From NCBI RefSeq assembly GCF_000425185.1, contig NZ_AULH01000006.1:1-64000 (forward strand): a DNA stretch of 64,000 bases. The letters run 5' to 3'. The notes beneath the pieces were generated by a model, which saw only the letters and a program-made list of their open reading frames with translations, was not told the DNA's origin and ran no database searches. Source of the stretch: Pleomorphomonas koreensis DSM 23070 (GTDB lineage: Bacteria > Pseudomonadota > Alphaproteobacteria > Rhizobiales > Pleomorphomonadaceae). Positions 56,135-64,000 of this stretch are shown here, piece by piece; position 1 is the stretch's first letter; the number at the start of each line of letters is the position of its first letter. Position numbers and translations under genes: made by a program.

Positions 56135-57724
56135 ATGACTGCGTATGTCATCGGCGTGGATGTTGGCACCGGCAGCGTCAGGGCGGCGCTGTTCGACGAG
56201 CGCGGCGGACGCCTCGCCGTCGCCGACCGCCCGATCCGCATGAACCGGCCGCGGCCGCTGCATGTCGAACAGTCCTCCGACGACATCTGGGCCGGCGTCG
56301 TGCAATGCGTCCGCGCCGTGGTGACCGCCGCCGGCGTGCCGGTGGAGAGCATCAAGGCGATCGGCTACGACGCCACCTGCTCGCTGGTGGCCGTCGACGC
56401 CAGGGGCAAGCCGGTGTCGGTCTCCGAGAGCGGCGACGATCAGTGGAACGTCGTCGTCTGGATGGACCACCGGGCGCTTGCCGAGGCGGAAGCCATCAAC
56501 AAGGGCGGCCACGAGGTGCTGGATTTCGTCGGCGGCGCCATCTCGCCCGAGATGGAAATCCCCAAGATCCGCTGGCTGAAGACCCACCTGCCCGCGCAGT
56601 ACGAGCGCGTTGCCCTGTTCCTCGACCTCGCCGACTTCCTGAGCTGGCGCTCGACCGGCAGCACCGTGCGCTCGGCCTGCACCACCGTCTGCAAGTGGAC
56701 CTACCTCCACCACGAGAAGCGCTGGTCGCGGCCGTTCTTTGAGGCACTCGACCTCGTCGAGCTGATCGACGACAACCGCATCGGCGACGAGATCGTCGAG
56801 GCAGGCACCCCGGCCGGCCGGCTGACCGCCGAGGCCGCCGCCGAACTCGGCCTGTCGCCGGACGTGGTGGTGGCCGTCGGCCTGATCGACGCCCATGCCG
56901 GCGGTGTCGGCGTGCTCGGCGACAAGCCCGAGGAAGCGCTGGCGGTGATCGCCGGCACCTCGGCCTGCCACATGGCCTCCAACCGCGACCGCCACTTCGT
57001 GCCCGGCGTCTGGGGCCCCTATCACGGCGCCATGGTGCCCGGCTACTGGCTGGCCGAGGGCGGACAGAGCGCCGCCGGCGCCCTGGTCGACTTCGTGCTG
57101 CGCGACAGCGCCGCCTGGCCGGCGCTGGAGAAGGAAGTCGCCCGCACCGGCCGGTCGGCCTACGCCTGTCTCAACGAGCTGGTGAAGACACTGGAAGCCG
57201 AGAACCCCTTCCCCACCCGCGACTTCCACCTGCTCGGCTACTATCTCGGCAACCGCTCGCCGCTGGCCGACCCGACGCTGACCGGCATGATGGTCGGCCT
57301 GAAGCTCGACGACACGCTGGAGGGCCTCGCCGTCCGCTATCTGGCGGCGCTTCAGTCGGTCGCCTACGGCACGCGCCACATCATCGAGACCATGAACGCC
57401 AACGGCTACGCCATCAAGCGCATCCGCCTCTGCGGCGGCGGCGCCAAGAACCCGCTCTGGGTGCGCGAGTTCGCCGACGTCATCGGCGTTCCCATCGAAA
57501 TCATCTCGGAAAGCGAGGCGATGCTGCTCGGCTCGGCCATGCTGGGCGCCACCGCCGCCGGTCTCTATCCGGCGCTCACCGACGCCATGCTGGCCATGGC
57601 CGGCGACGTGTCGGTGACGCTGCCCCGGCCGGAGACCGCCGCCTTCCACGACAGGAAATACCGCATCTTCCGCCAAATGGCCGACGACCAGATGAAATAC
57701 CGCGGCCTCCTCGCCGCCGGCTGA
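56135..57724 (+). CDS. FGGY-family D-ribulokinase-type pentulose kinase
   Basis: A 529-residue kinase. The segments YVIGVDVGTGSVRAALFD, AIGYDATCSLVAVDARGKPV, GDDQWNVVVWMDHRALAEAE and VGGAISPEMEIPKIRWLK match the ribulokinase branch of FGGY (the WMDHRA and ATCSLV motifs are diagnostic). The C-terminal block is LLGYYLGNRSPLADP. It would make D-ribulose 5-phosphate from D-ribulose, the product of the ribitol dehydrogenase-like SDR at 60308. ATG at 56135 has AAGAGG 6 nt upstream. Confidence 0.88.
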   Translation: MTAYVIGVDVGTGSVRAALFDERGGRLAVADRPIRMNRPRPLHVEQSSDDIWAGVVQCVRAVVTAAGVPVESIKAIGYDATCSLVAVDARGKPVSVSESGDDQWNVVVWMDHRALAEAEAINKGGHEVLDFVGGAISPEMEIPKIRWLKTHLPAQYERVALFLDLADFLSWRSTGSTVRSACTTVCKWTYLHHEKRWSRPFFEALDLVELIDDNRIGDEIVEAGTPAGRLTAEAAAELGLSPDVVVAVGLIDAHAGGVGVLGDKPEEALAVIAGTSACHMASNRDRHFVPGVWGPYHGAMVPGYWLAEGGQSAAGALVDFVLRDSAAWPALEKEVARTGRSAYACLNELVKTLEAENPFPTRDFHLLGYYLGNRSPLADPTLTGMMVGLKLDDTLEGLAVRYLAALQSVAYGTRHIIETMNANGYAIKRIRLCGGGAKNPLWVREFADVIGVPIEIISESEAMLLGSAMLGATAAGLYPALTDAMLAMAGDVSVTLPRPETAAFHDRKYRIFRQMADDQMKYRGLLAAG

Positions 57725-57842
57725 CCGACCTCCAGCCGCCCGACCCGAACGATCCCCGGCCGCCGGCCCCTTCCTCCGGCGGAACGGACCCCTCTTGCCC
57801 GGCCTCCGGCCGGCCCGAACAGCCTTTCAAAGGACCAGAGCC

Positions 57843-59336
57843 GTGACCTACTTTCTCGGAATAGACATCGGCGGAACCGTCATCAAGAGCGGCCTCTACG
57901 ACGCCGAGGGCCATGAGAAGGCGGTGGCTTCCGAGGTCGACAACGGTGTCGCCGCCCACGTCGGCTGGTCCGAGCGCGATATGAACGCCATGTGGCGGAT
58001 CGTCGTCAAGACGATCCGCCGCGTCGTCGCCGAGAGCGGCGTCGCGCCCGAGGACATCGCCGGCATCAGCTTCTCCGCCCACGGCAAGGGCCTCTACGCC
58101 CTCGACGCCGACGGCGAGCCGGTGCGCAACGGCATCATCTCCTCGGACAACCGGGCGCTGTCCATCGTCAAGGACTGGAAGGCCAAGGGCCTCGACGCCG
58201 CCGGCTACCCCTACGGCTACCAGCAGCTCTGGACCGGCCACCCGGTGTCGCTGCTCGCCTGGATGAAGGCCAACGAGCCGGACAACTACCGCCGCACCCG
58301 CCACGTGCTGATGGCGCACGACTTTATCCGCTACAAGCTGACCGGCGTGTTCGCCGCCGAGATCACCAACATCTCCGGCAGCAACCTCTACAACGTCGAG
58401 AAGGGCGCCTACGATCCGGCCCTGTTCCGGATGTTCGGCATCGACGAGATGGAAGGCTGCCTACCGCCGGTCGTCGGCTCGGAGGAATGCGTCGCCGGCC
58501 TTGGCGCCAAGGCGGCCGAGGAGACCGGCCTCAAGCCCGGCACGCCGGTGTTCGGCGGCTTCTTCGACGTGGTGTCGGCCGCCGTCTGCGCCGGCCTCGC
58601 CGATCCGAGCTTCGTCAATGTGGTGATGGGCACCTGGACCATCGTCACCTGGACCACCGACCGCATCCTGAAGCCGGAAGGCGACACCTGGCCCTACATC
58701 TGGGGCCGCTACTGCATGCCGGACCGCTACTTCGTCCACGAGGGCAGCCCCACCTCGGCCGGCAACCTCGAATGGTTCGTCCGCACCTTCCTCGGCGGCA
58801 TGCCCGACATCTACCGTCAGGCCGACCTGATGATCTCGGCGCTGCCCAAGGCCGGCACCGGCATCCAGTTCCTGCCCTACCTCTTTGCCTCCAACCTCGG
58901 CGACGACCTCTCGGCCGGCCTGCACGGCCTCGCCAACGCCCACGGCCTCGGCCAGGTGCTGCAAGCGGTCTACGAGGGCATCTGCTTCTCCCAGCATGTC
59001 CATCTGGAACGCATCGTCGAGCTGTCGGGCCGCGACAAGACGTTGCGCCTCACCGGCGGCCCGACCCGCTCCAAGCCGTGGATGCAGATGGTCGCCGACA
59101 TCTCCGAGATGCCGGTCGAGGTGATGCACGTCGAGCAGTCCGGCTGCCTCGGCGCGGCGATCGCCGCCGCCGTCGGCTCGGGCGTCCACAAGGGCTTCGC
59201 CGAAGCGATGGCCGCGATGTGCCCGTCCGGCGCGCTGGTCGAGCCGGACGCCGCCAGCTTTGCCGCCTATCGCGACAAGTATGCCGCCTTCCGGCGCCTT
59301 GCCGAAACCCTGTCCACCCTGCCGGCCGGCCGGTGA
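57843..59336 (+). CDS. L-xylulose kinase-like FGGY kinase (LyxK type)
   Basis: A 497-residue kinase that follows E. coli LyxK closely as I recall it: YFLGIDIGGTVIKSGLYDAE, GISFSAHGKGLYALD, GIISSDNRALSIVKDWKAKG, LWTGHPVSLLAWMKANEPDN, EITNISGSNLYNVEKGAYDP, and the C-terminal HEGSPTSAGNLEWFV and LRLTGGPTRSKPWMQMVADI. It would phosphorylate L-xylulose. GTG start at 57843 has AAGGA upstream. The next gene is the matching 3-epimerase, so the pair forms an L-xylulose branch to L-ribulose 5-phosphate. Confidence 0.87.
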   Translation: MTYFLGIDIGGTVIKSGLYDAEGHEKAVASEVDNGVAAHVGWSERDMNAMWRIVVKTIRRVVAESGVAPEDIAGISFSAHGKGLYALDADGEPVRNGIISSDNRALSIVKDWKAKGLDAAGYPYGYQQLWTGHPVSLLAWMKANEPDNYRRTRHVLMAHDFIRYKLTGVFAAEITNISGSNLYNVEKGAYDPALFRMFGIDEMEGCLPPVVGSEECVAGLGAKAAEETGLKPGTPVFGGFFDVVSAAVCAGLADPSFVNVVMGTWTIVTWTTDRILKPEGDTWPYIWGRYCMPDRYFVHEGSPTSAGNLEWFVRTFLGGMPDIYRQADLMISALPKAGTGIQFLPYLFASNLGDDLSAGLHGLANAHGLGQVLQAVYEGICFSQHVHLERIVELSGRDKTLRLTGGPTRSKPWMQMVADISEMPVEVMHVEQSGCLGAAIAAAVGSGVHKGFAEAMAAMCPSGALVEPDAASFAAYRDKYAAFRRLAETLSTLPAGR

Positions 59337-59361
59337 CCCGCCAACGACCTGGAGCAAGACC

Positions 59362-60240
59362 GTGACCCGAGAGGCGCTGCCCAACCCGCTGGGCATCTAT
59401 GAGAAGGCGCTGCCCAAGGACCTCGACTGGCCGGCGCGGCTGGCGCTGGCCAAGGCGCTGGACTTCGACTTCGTCGAGATGTCCATCGACGAGACCGACG
59501 AGCGCCTGACGCGCCTCAGCTGGTCGAAGGCCGAGCGCGCCGCCTTCTCGGCCGCCGTGCGCGACCTCGGCATCACCGTGCCGAGCGTCTGCCTGTCGGC
59601 GCACCGCCGCTTCCCGTTCGGCAGCCGCGACGCGGCCACCCGCGTCAAGGCGCGCGACGTCATGCGCCGGGCGATCGATCTCTGCGTCGATCTGGGCATC
59701 CGCACCATTCAGCTCGCCGGCTACGACGTCTACTACGAGGAAGCCGACCTCGGCACCAAGGAGCGCTTCATCGAGGGGCTGCAATGGTCGGTGCGCGAGG
59801 CGTCGCGGGCGCAGGTGATGCTGGCGGTCGAGATCATGGACACCGCCTTCATCAACTCGATCACCCGCTGGCGCGAGTATGACGACATCATCCGCTCGCC
59901 CTATTTCTGCGTCTACCCGGACCTCGGCAACCTCACCGCCTGGGGCAACGACGTCGACGCCGAGCTTCGGGGCGGCATCGACCGCATCGTCGCCATCCAC
60001 CTGAAAGACACGCGCAAGGTCACAGCCGACTTCCCCGGCCAGTTCCGCGACGTGCCGTTCGGCGAAGGCTGCGTCGACTTCAAAGCCTGCTTCGCCACGC
60101 TGGCCGATCTCGGCTACCGCGGCCCCTTCCTGATGGAGATGTGGACCGAGAAGGCCGACGAGCCGGTGGTGGAGATCGCCACGGCCCGCCGCTGGATGAT
60201 CGAGCAGATGCGCCTCGGCGGCCTGTTGCCGGCCGCATGA
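59362..60240 (+). CDS. L-ribulose-5-phosphate 3-epimerase (UlaE/SgbU type)
   Basis: A 292-residue TIM-barrel epimerase. The opening PLGIYEKALPKDLDWPARLA and FDFVEMSIDETDERLTRLSW are typical of UlaE/SgbU, and metal ligands are in AVEIMDT, YPDLGNL, IHLKDTR and FLMEMWTEK. It would interconvert L-xylulose 5-phosphate and L-ribulose 5-phosphate. GTG start at 59362 with GGAG upstream, 25 bp after the kinase stop. The 4-epimerase (AraD) needed to reach D-xylulose 5-phosphate is not in the window. Confidence 0.9.
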   Translation: MTREALPNPLGIYEKALPKDLDWPARLALAKALDFDFVEMSIDETDERLTRLSWSKAERAAFSAAVRDLGITVPSVCLSAHRRFPFGSRDAATRVKARDVMRRAIDLCVDLGIRTIQLAGYDVYYEEADLGTKERFIEGLQWSVREASRAQVMLAVEIMDTAFINSITRWREYDDIIRSPYFCVYPDLGNLTAWGNDVDAELRGGIDRIVAIHLKDTRKVTADFPGQFRDVPFGEGCVDFKACFATLADLGYRGPFLMEMWTEKADEPVVEIATARRWMIEQMRLGGLLPAA

Positions 60241-60307
60241 AAGCACTTGAGGAAACGCCCAACAAACAAAGCGAATGTCCGTCGGAGACGGACGAAAGGA
60301 GACTGAA

Positions 60308-61036
60308 ATGGCTGTGAGTATCAAGGGTCAGGTCGCCGCCGTCACCGGTGGCGCTTCCGGTATCGGTCTGGCGTCCGCCAAGGCGATGGCCGAGGCCGGC
60401 GCCAGGGTCGCCATCGTCGACCGCGACGAAGAGGGTCTCGCCAAGGCCTGCGCCGAGATCGGCGCCGCCGCCTTCCCGGTGCGCATCGACCTCCTGGACC
60501 CCAAGAGCGTCGCCACCATGCTGCCGCAGATCCTCGACAAGGCCGGCCAGCTCGACATCTTCCACGCCAACGCCGGCGCCTACATCGGCGGCGACGCGGC
60601 CACCGGCGATCCCGACGCCTGGGACCGCATGCTGAACCTCAACATCAACGCCGCCTTCCGCACCGCCCACGCCGTTCTGCCCTACATGATCGAGCGCAAG
60701 CACGGCGACATCCTGTTCACCAGCTCGGTAGCCGGCGTGGTGCCGGTGATGGTCGAGCCGATCTACACCGCCTCCAAGCACGCGGTGCAGGCCTTCGTCC
60801 ACACCGTCCGCCGCCAGGTGGCCAAGCACGACGTGCGCGTCGCCGCCATCCAGCCCGGCCCGGTGATCACCGCGCTGCTCAAGGACTGGGTGCCGGAGCG
60901 GCTCGCCGCCCTCAAGGCGGCCGGCGGCCTGATCGAGCCGGAAGAAGTCGCCGACGCCGTGCTGTTCATGCTGACGCGGCCGCGCAACGTCATCGTCCGC
61001 GACATGGTGATCCTGCCGGCCCAGTTCGACATCTGA
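60308..61036 (+). CDS. Short-chain dehydrogenase, ribitol 2-dehydrogenase-like
   Basis: A 242-residue SDR. NAD motif [56 protein letters not shown], catalytic Ser in FTSSVAG and YTASK, and the tail [18 protein letters not shown] recall Klebsiella ribitol dehydrogenase having the same [10 protein letters not shown] block and VRDIVILP tail. It would oxidise ribitol to D-ribulose, feeding the ribulokinase-type enzyme upstream; other pentitols such as arabinitol are possible. AAAGGAG precedes the ATG. Confidence 0.87.
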   Translation: MAVSIKGQVAAVTGGASGIGLASAKAMAEAGARVAIVDRDEEGLAKACAEIGAAAFPVRIDLLDPKSVATMLPQILDKAGQLDIFHANAGAYIGGDAATGDPDAWDRMLNLNINAAFRTAHAVLPYMIERKHGDILFTSSVAGVVPVMVEPIYTASKHAVQAFVHTVRRQVAKHDVRVAAIQPGPVITALLKDWVPERLAALKAAGGLIEPEEVADAVLFMLTRPRNVIVRDMVILPAQFDI

Positions 61037-61083
61037 CCTCCCCCACTTCTCCCCCAGAAGTCCTCTCCCCCTGAAGCACGAAA

Positions 61084-61120
61084 CGGCGACGCACCGGCAA
61101 CGGTGCGCCGCCGCGTTTTT
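61084..61120 (+). terminator. Intrinsic terminator after the pentitol operon
   Basis: CGGCGACGCACCG-GCAA-CGGTGCGCCGCCG (one mismatch), then CGTTTTT. It closes the plus-strand operon before the convergent transporter. Confidence 0.85.
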
Positions 61121-61130
61121 ACTGGTCAGG

Positions 61131-62114
61131 TCATCCTCTGGAGCGGTGATAGCTGTCGAGGGCGACGGCGGCGATGATCACCAGGCCCTTGACGATATAC
61201 TGCCAGATGTCGCTGACGCCGACGAGGATCAGGCCATTCGACAGCACGGCGATGATCAACGCGCCGATCAGGGTGCCCCAGATCGAGCCGATGCCGCCGA
61301 CGAAGCTGGTGCCGCCCAGGATGACGGCGGCGATGGCGTCGAGTTCATAGGCCTGGCCGAGCTGCAAGCCGTTGGCGGCATAAAGGCGGGCGGCGCTCAT
61401 CACGCCGCCGAGGCCGGCAAACAGCCCGGAAATCGCGTAGACGAACACCAGCACTGCGGTGACGCGGATGCCGGCGAGGCGGGCGGCGTCCTCGTTGCCG
61501 CCGATGGCGTAGATGTAGGTGCCGAGCACCGTCCGCCGCAGGATCAGCCACGACACCAGGATGCCGGCGAAGGCGATGATCACCAGCCAGGGTACGCCGA
61601 ACAGCGAGCCGTTGCCGAGGAAGGCGAAGGGCATCGTCGTATTGAAGACGGTGGTGTCGTTGCCGATCAGCCGGGCGAAGCCGCGCACCGCGGTCAGCGA
61701 TCCCAGCGTGGCGATGAAGGGCGGCAGCCTGACGACGGCGACCAGAAGGCCGTTGACGACACCGCACAGGAGGCCGACGCCGAGGCCGGCGGCAATGCCG
61801 ACATAGCCCCAGCCGGGGATCAGCGACCCCATCACCGACACCATCGCCGATGCCGCGACGATCGAGCCCACCGACAGGTCGATGCCGCCGGTCAATATGA
61901 CGAAGGTCATGCCGGCGGCCAGCGTGGTGTTGATCGCCGCCTGCTGCATGACGATGGAGAGATTGACGAAGGTGGCGAAGCGGCCGGACAGCAGCTCGAA
62001 GCCGATGCAGAGCAGGATCAGTACCGGCAGCATGCCGGCGATCTGAATGGCGGTCCGCAGCCGGTCGGCGCGCAGAAGCGCCTGCGCATCGATGATTTTC
62101 GTCGTGTTGGTCAA
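61131..62114 (-). CDS. Sugar ABC transporter permease (RbsC type)
   Basis: A 327-residue inner-membrane permease with the RbsC motifs GMTFVILTGGIDLSVGSIVA, VRLPPFIATLGSLTAVRGFA, IGGNEDAARLAGIRVTAVLV and GTSFVGGIGSIWGTLIGALI. A TTG start at 62114 is preferred because GGGAGG lies 5 nt upstream; an ATG at 62141 is possible but has a weak site. It is the last gene of the minus-strand transporter operon and about 170 bp past its ATPase gene; a rhizobial-type repeat lies in that gap. Confidence 0.9.
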   Translation of the reverse strand: MTNTTKIIDAQALLRADRLRTAIQIAGMLPVLILLCIGFELLSGRFATFVNLSIVMQQAAINTTLAAGMTFVILTGGIDLSVGSIVAASAMVSVMGSLIPGWGYVGIAAGLGVGLLCGVVNGLLVAVVRLPPFIATLGSLTAVRGFARLIGNDTTVFNTTMPFAFLGNGSLFGVPWLVIIAFAGILVSWLILRRTVLGTYIYAIGGNEDAARLAGIRVTAVLVFVYAISGLFAGLGGVMSAARLYAANGLQLGQAYELDAIAAVILGGTSFVGGIGSIWGTLIGALIIAVLSNGLILVGVSDIWQYIVKGLVIIAAVALDSYHRSRG

Positions 62115-62202
62115 CTGAACCTCCCGCGAGCATTCCGGCATTTCGCCGAAACACCGAAATGCTCCATCGTGTTGATGTCATGCGAACCGCGGTCCGCTTC
62201 GC

Positions 62203-62279
62203 CCGGAAATGCTCTATCTCTTTGTTTTTGACGCAATTCCGGACGCAAAACCGGTTCCCACTTTTGCTGGAATTGCTCC
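62203..62279. repeat. Rhizobial-type intergenic repeat, copy 2
   Basis: Matches 28687-28762: CCGGAAATGCTC, then TTCCGGACGCAAAACCGGTT, and CACTTTTGCTGGAATTGCTCC at the right (continuous with one-base differences). It sits inside the operon, between ATPase and permease genes on the minus strand. Confidence 0.75.
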
Positions 62280-62287
62280 GGGCCTGT

Positions 62288-63838
62288 TCAGGCCACGGCC
62301 GCGCCATCGGCGGCGCCGGTGGCATGGGCCATGATCGCTTCCTGGGTGATCGGCCGGTCCGGCGCGGCGGCGATCTCGCCGACGATCCGCCCGTCGCGCA
62401 TCACCAGCACCCGGTCAGCGACGCCGATCACCTCCGGCAGCTCGCTCGAGATCATCAGGATGCCGATGCCGCGCGAGGCGAGGTCGTCGATCAGCCGGTA
62501 GATCTCCGACTTGGCGCCGACGTCGACGCCGCGCGTCGGCTCGTCGAGGATCAGCACGCGCGGCTCGGTCTCCAGGAGTCGGGCAAGCAGCACCTTCTGC
62601 TGGTTGCCGCCCGACAGCGCGCCGGTCCGGGCAGCGATGCCGGGCGCGCGGATCGCCAGCCTGCTCATCGCCCGCTCGGCCCGCTGGCGCGCCTTAGCGG
62701 CGTTGGTGAAGCCAGCGCGGTGGGCGTCGCCGGCGGCAACGTTGATGCTGACGTTGTCGTTGATCGACATTTCGAGGAACAGGCCGAGCCGGCGCCGGTC
62801 CTCGGTGAGATAGACGATGCCCGCCGCGATGGCGTCGCGCGCCTGGCGGATGTCGATCTGCCGGCCGTCGAGCGCGATGGTGCCGCGCTTGCGCGGATCG
62901 GCGCCGTAGACGAGGCGGGCCAGCTCGGTCCGGCCCGAACCGACCAGCCCGGCGATGCACAGCACCTCGCCGGCCTTGAGGTCGAAGGAGCAGCCGTGGA
63001 CGCGGCTATCGTCGCCGATGTCGCGCACGGAGAGCAGCGTCCGGCGATCGGCGGCCGGCCGGTGATCCTTCCTGTAGAAGGACGAGAGGTCGCGGCCGAC
63101 CATCATCGCCACCAGCCGCTCGGCGGTGATCTCGTCGCGGCCGAGCGTGCCGACGTAGCGACCGTCGCGCAACACGCTGACGCGGTCGGACAGCGCGTAG
63201 ATCTCCTCCATGCGGTGGCTGATGTAGATGATGCCGATGCCGTGCGCCTTGAGGTCGGCGATGATCTCGTAGAGGCGCTCCGTCTCGACCGTGCTGAGCG
63301 AGGTCGTCGGCTCGTCCATCACCAGGATGCGGGCGTCCGAGGCCAGCGCGCGGGCGATCTCCACCAGTTGCCGCTCGCCGAGCGACAGGCGGGAGACCAC
63401 CGTCGACGGCGGAAAGGCGAGGCGGAGGCGGGCGAGCACGTCGCGGCAGGCGGATTCCTGCGCCTTGCGGTCGGTGAAGCCGCCGCGCTGGTGTTCGCGG
63501 CCGAGGAAGATGTTCTGCGCCACCGTCAGGTTGGGGGCCAGCGACAGCTCCTGATAGATGACGGCGATGCCCGAGGCGCGGCCGGCCTCAGGCCCGTCGA
63601 TATGGACCTCCCGGCCGTCGATCAGGATGGAACCGCCGGCGTCGGCGCGATAGGCGCCGGAGAGGATCTTCATCAGCGTCGACTTGCCGGCGCCGTTCTC
63701 GCCCATCAGCGCATGCACTTCTCCGCGCTCCACCGACAGCGAGACATCCTTGAGCGCAGCCATGCTGCCGAAGGTTTTGCTGATATGGCGCATTTCGAGA
63801 AGCGGCGCCGGCCGTCCGGAGGTTTGCTCCACGTCCAT
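62288..63838 (-). CDS. Sugar ABC transporter ATP-binding protein (RbsA type)
   Basis: A 516-residue double ATPase: Walker [38 protein letters not shown], Walker [16 protein letters not shown], then [32 protein letters not shown] and [16 protein letters not shown]. Second gene of the minus-strand operon, after the binding-protein gene at the window edge. Substrate unknown; the class carries ribose, xylose, inositol or polyols. Confidence 0.93.
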   Translation of the reverse strand: MDVEQTSGRPAPLLEMRHISKTFGSMAALKDVSLSVERGEVHALMGENGAGKSTLMKILSGAYRADAGGSILIDGREVHIDGPEAGRASGIAVIYQELSLAPNLTVAQNIFLGREHQRGGFTDRKAQESACRDVLARLRLAFPPSTVVSRLSLGERQLVEIARALASDARILVMDEPTTSLSTVETERLYEIIADLKAHGIGIIYISHRMEEIYALSDRVSVLRDGRYVGTLGRDEITAERLVAMMVGRDLSSFYRKDHRPAADRRTLLSVRDIGDDSRVHGCSFDLKAGEVLCIAGLVGSGRTELARLVYGADPRKRGTIALDGRQIDIRQARDAIAAGIVYLTEDRRRLGLFLEMSINDNVSINVAAGDAHRAGFTNAAKARQRAERAMSRLAIRAPGIAARTGALSGGNQQKVLLARLLETEPRVLILDEPTRGVDVGAKSEIYRLIDDLASRGIGILMISSELPEVIGVADRVLVMRDGRIVGEIAAAPDRPITQEAIMAHATGAADGAAVA

Positions 63839-63865
63839 TCTCCCGATCGGTCCGGTATCGAGGGA

Positions 63866-63897
63866 GGCCGCCGCGGCGGGGGGATGCCGCGGCGGCC
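63866..63897 (-). other. Stem-loop between binding-protein and ATPase genes
   Basis: GGCCGCCGCGGC and GCCGCGGCGGCC form a perfect 12-bp stem with an 8-nt loop, 10 nt past the binding-protein stop on the minus strand. No U-run. Confidence 0.65.
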
Positions 63898-63907
63898 GTT
63901 GCTGCCG

Positions 63908-64000
63908 TCAGCGTTCGGCGTCCCAGCCGATGTAGCTGCCGACGTTGTCGGCGGTCACCAGCTTGGTGTCGAGCAGCACCGGCTCCGACGGCTGGGCCTC
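63908..64000 (-). CDS. Sugar ABC transporter substrate-binding protein, C-terminal end (partial)
   Basis: The last 30 residues (EAQPSEPVLLDTKLVTADNV then GSYIGWDAER) of a protein whose gene continues beyond the window edge. The closing pattern of a strand with Val-Thr-Asp/Ala-Asn-Val and a short tail is usual for RbsB-type binding proteins, and its place directly before an RbsA-type ATPase gene and a stem-loop supports that. The assignment rests mainly on context. Confidence 0.65.
   Translation of the reverse strand, partial: EAQPSEPVLLDTKLVTADNVGSYIGWDAER

Noticed and set aside
55034-57676. 880-codon minus-strand open frame opposite the permease and ribulokinase-type genes
   Set aside because: Antisense to two genes with strong family signatures; composition is that of a shadow frame.

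Overview
This 64 kb window is GC-rich, densely coded DNA from an alphaproteobacterium, most likely of the order Hyphomicrobiales (Rhizobiales). Pointers are an EcfG-type (GGAAC-N16-CGTT) stress promoter, an HWE-family histidine kinase, an NnrR-type box, a rhizobial intergenic repeat, and many ABC sugar transporters in the style of soil and plant-associated bacteria. The genus cannot be fixed from the sequence. No tRNA, rRNA, CRISPR array or intact insertion sequence was seen.

Layout. 1-2.6 kb: remnant of a LuxR regulator, an AHL synthase gene (luxI type), and a wrecked sugar-ABC/LacI locus. 2.6-5.0 kb: csbD-like stress gene, cytoplasmic alpha-amylase, tspO. 5.0-12.1 kb: a probable Amadori-compound (fructosamine) locus made of a binding protein, a fused permease-ATPase, a LacI regulator, an FrlD-like kinase, an FrlB-like deglycase and a GntR/UTRA regulator. 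12.1-13.3 kb: HWE histidine kinase. 13.7-22.3 kb: arabino-oligosaccharide locus (one-component ArsR-type regulator, GH51 arabinofuranosidase, Dpp/Opp-type ABC transporter). 22.3-25.7 kb: a deleted CoA-disulfide reductase/rhodanese gene, a DUF134 + NifX-like pair, and membrane proteins. 26.1-28.6 kb: copper genes (small Cys protein, YcnI-like, CopC-CopD fusion). 28.6-30.2 kb: hipA remnant and two orphan genes. 30.3-36.3 kb: acetyltransferase, prmB, glgP, a DUF2249 gene behind a likely NO-responsive box, M19 dipeptidase. 36.4-40.7 kb: xylFGH-type xylose transporter. 41.6-44.4 kb: a COG2984-type ABC system. 44.5-49.6 kb: HAD phosphatase, LysR regulator, and a large PHP-UvrD helicase fusion ending in a clamp-binding motif. 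49.7-61.0 kb: pentose/pentitol locus (three FGGY kinases, AraC regulator, Rbs-type transporter, epimerase, ribitol dehydrogenase-like SDR). 61.1-64.0 kb: another Rbs-type transporter, cut by the window edge.

How it works together. Most of the window is a carbohydrate-scavenging region. Binding proteins feed sugars, pentitols, oligosaccharides and probably glycated amino acids into dedicated kinases, glycosidases and epimerases, each module with its own regulator and often with a visible palindromic operator candidate. A recurring architectural feature is a strong GC-rich stem-loop without a U-run just after the binding-protein gene and before the membrane or ATPase gene. It occurs in all six intact transporter operons, with unrelated stem sequences. 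This suggests a common way of making more binding protein than membrane components. Several loci are decaying (luxR, a sugar transporter, CoA-disulfide reductase, hipA), and two families of intergenic repeats are present.
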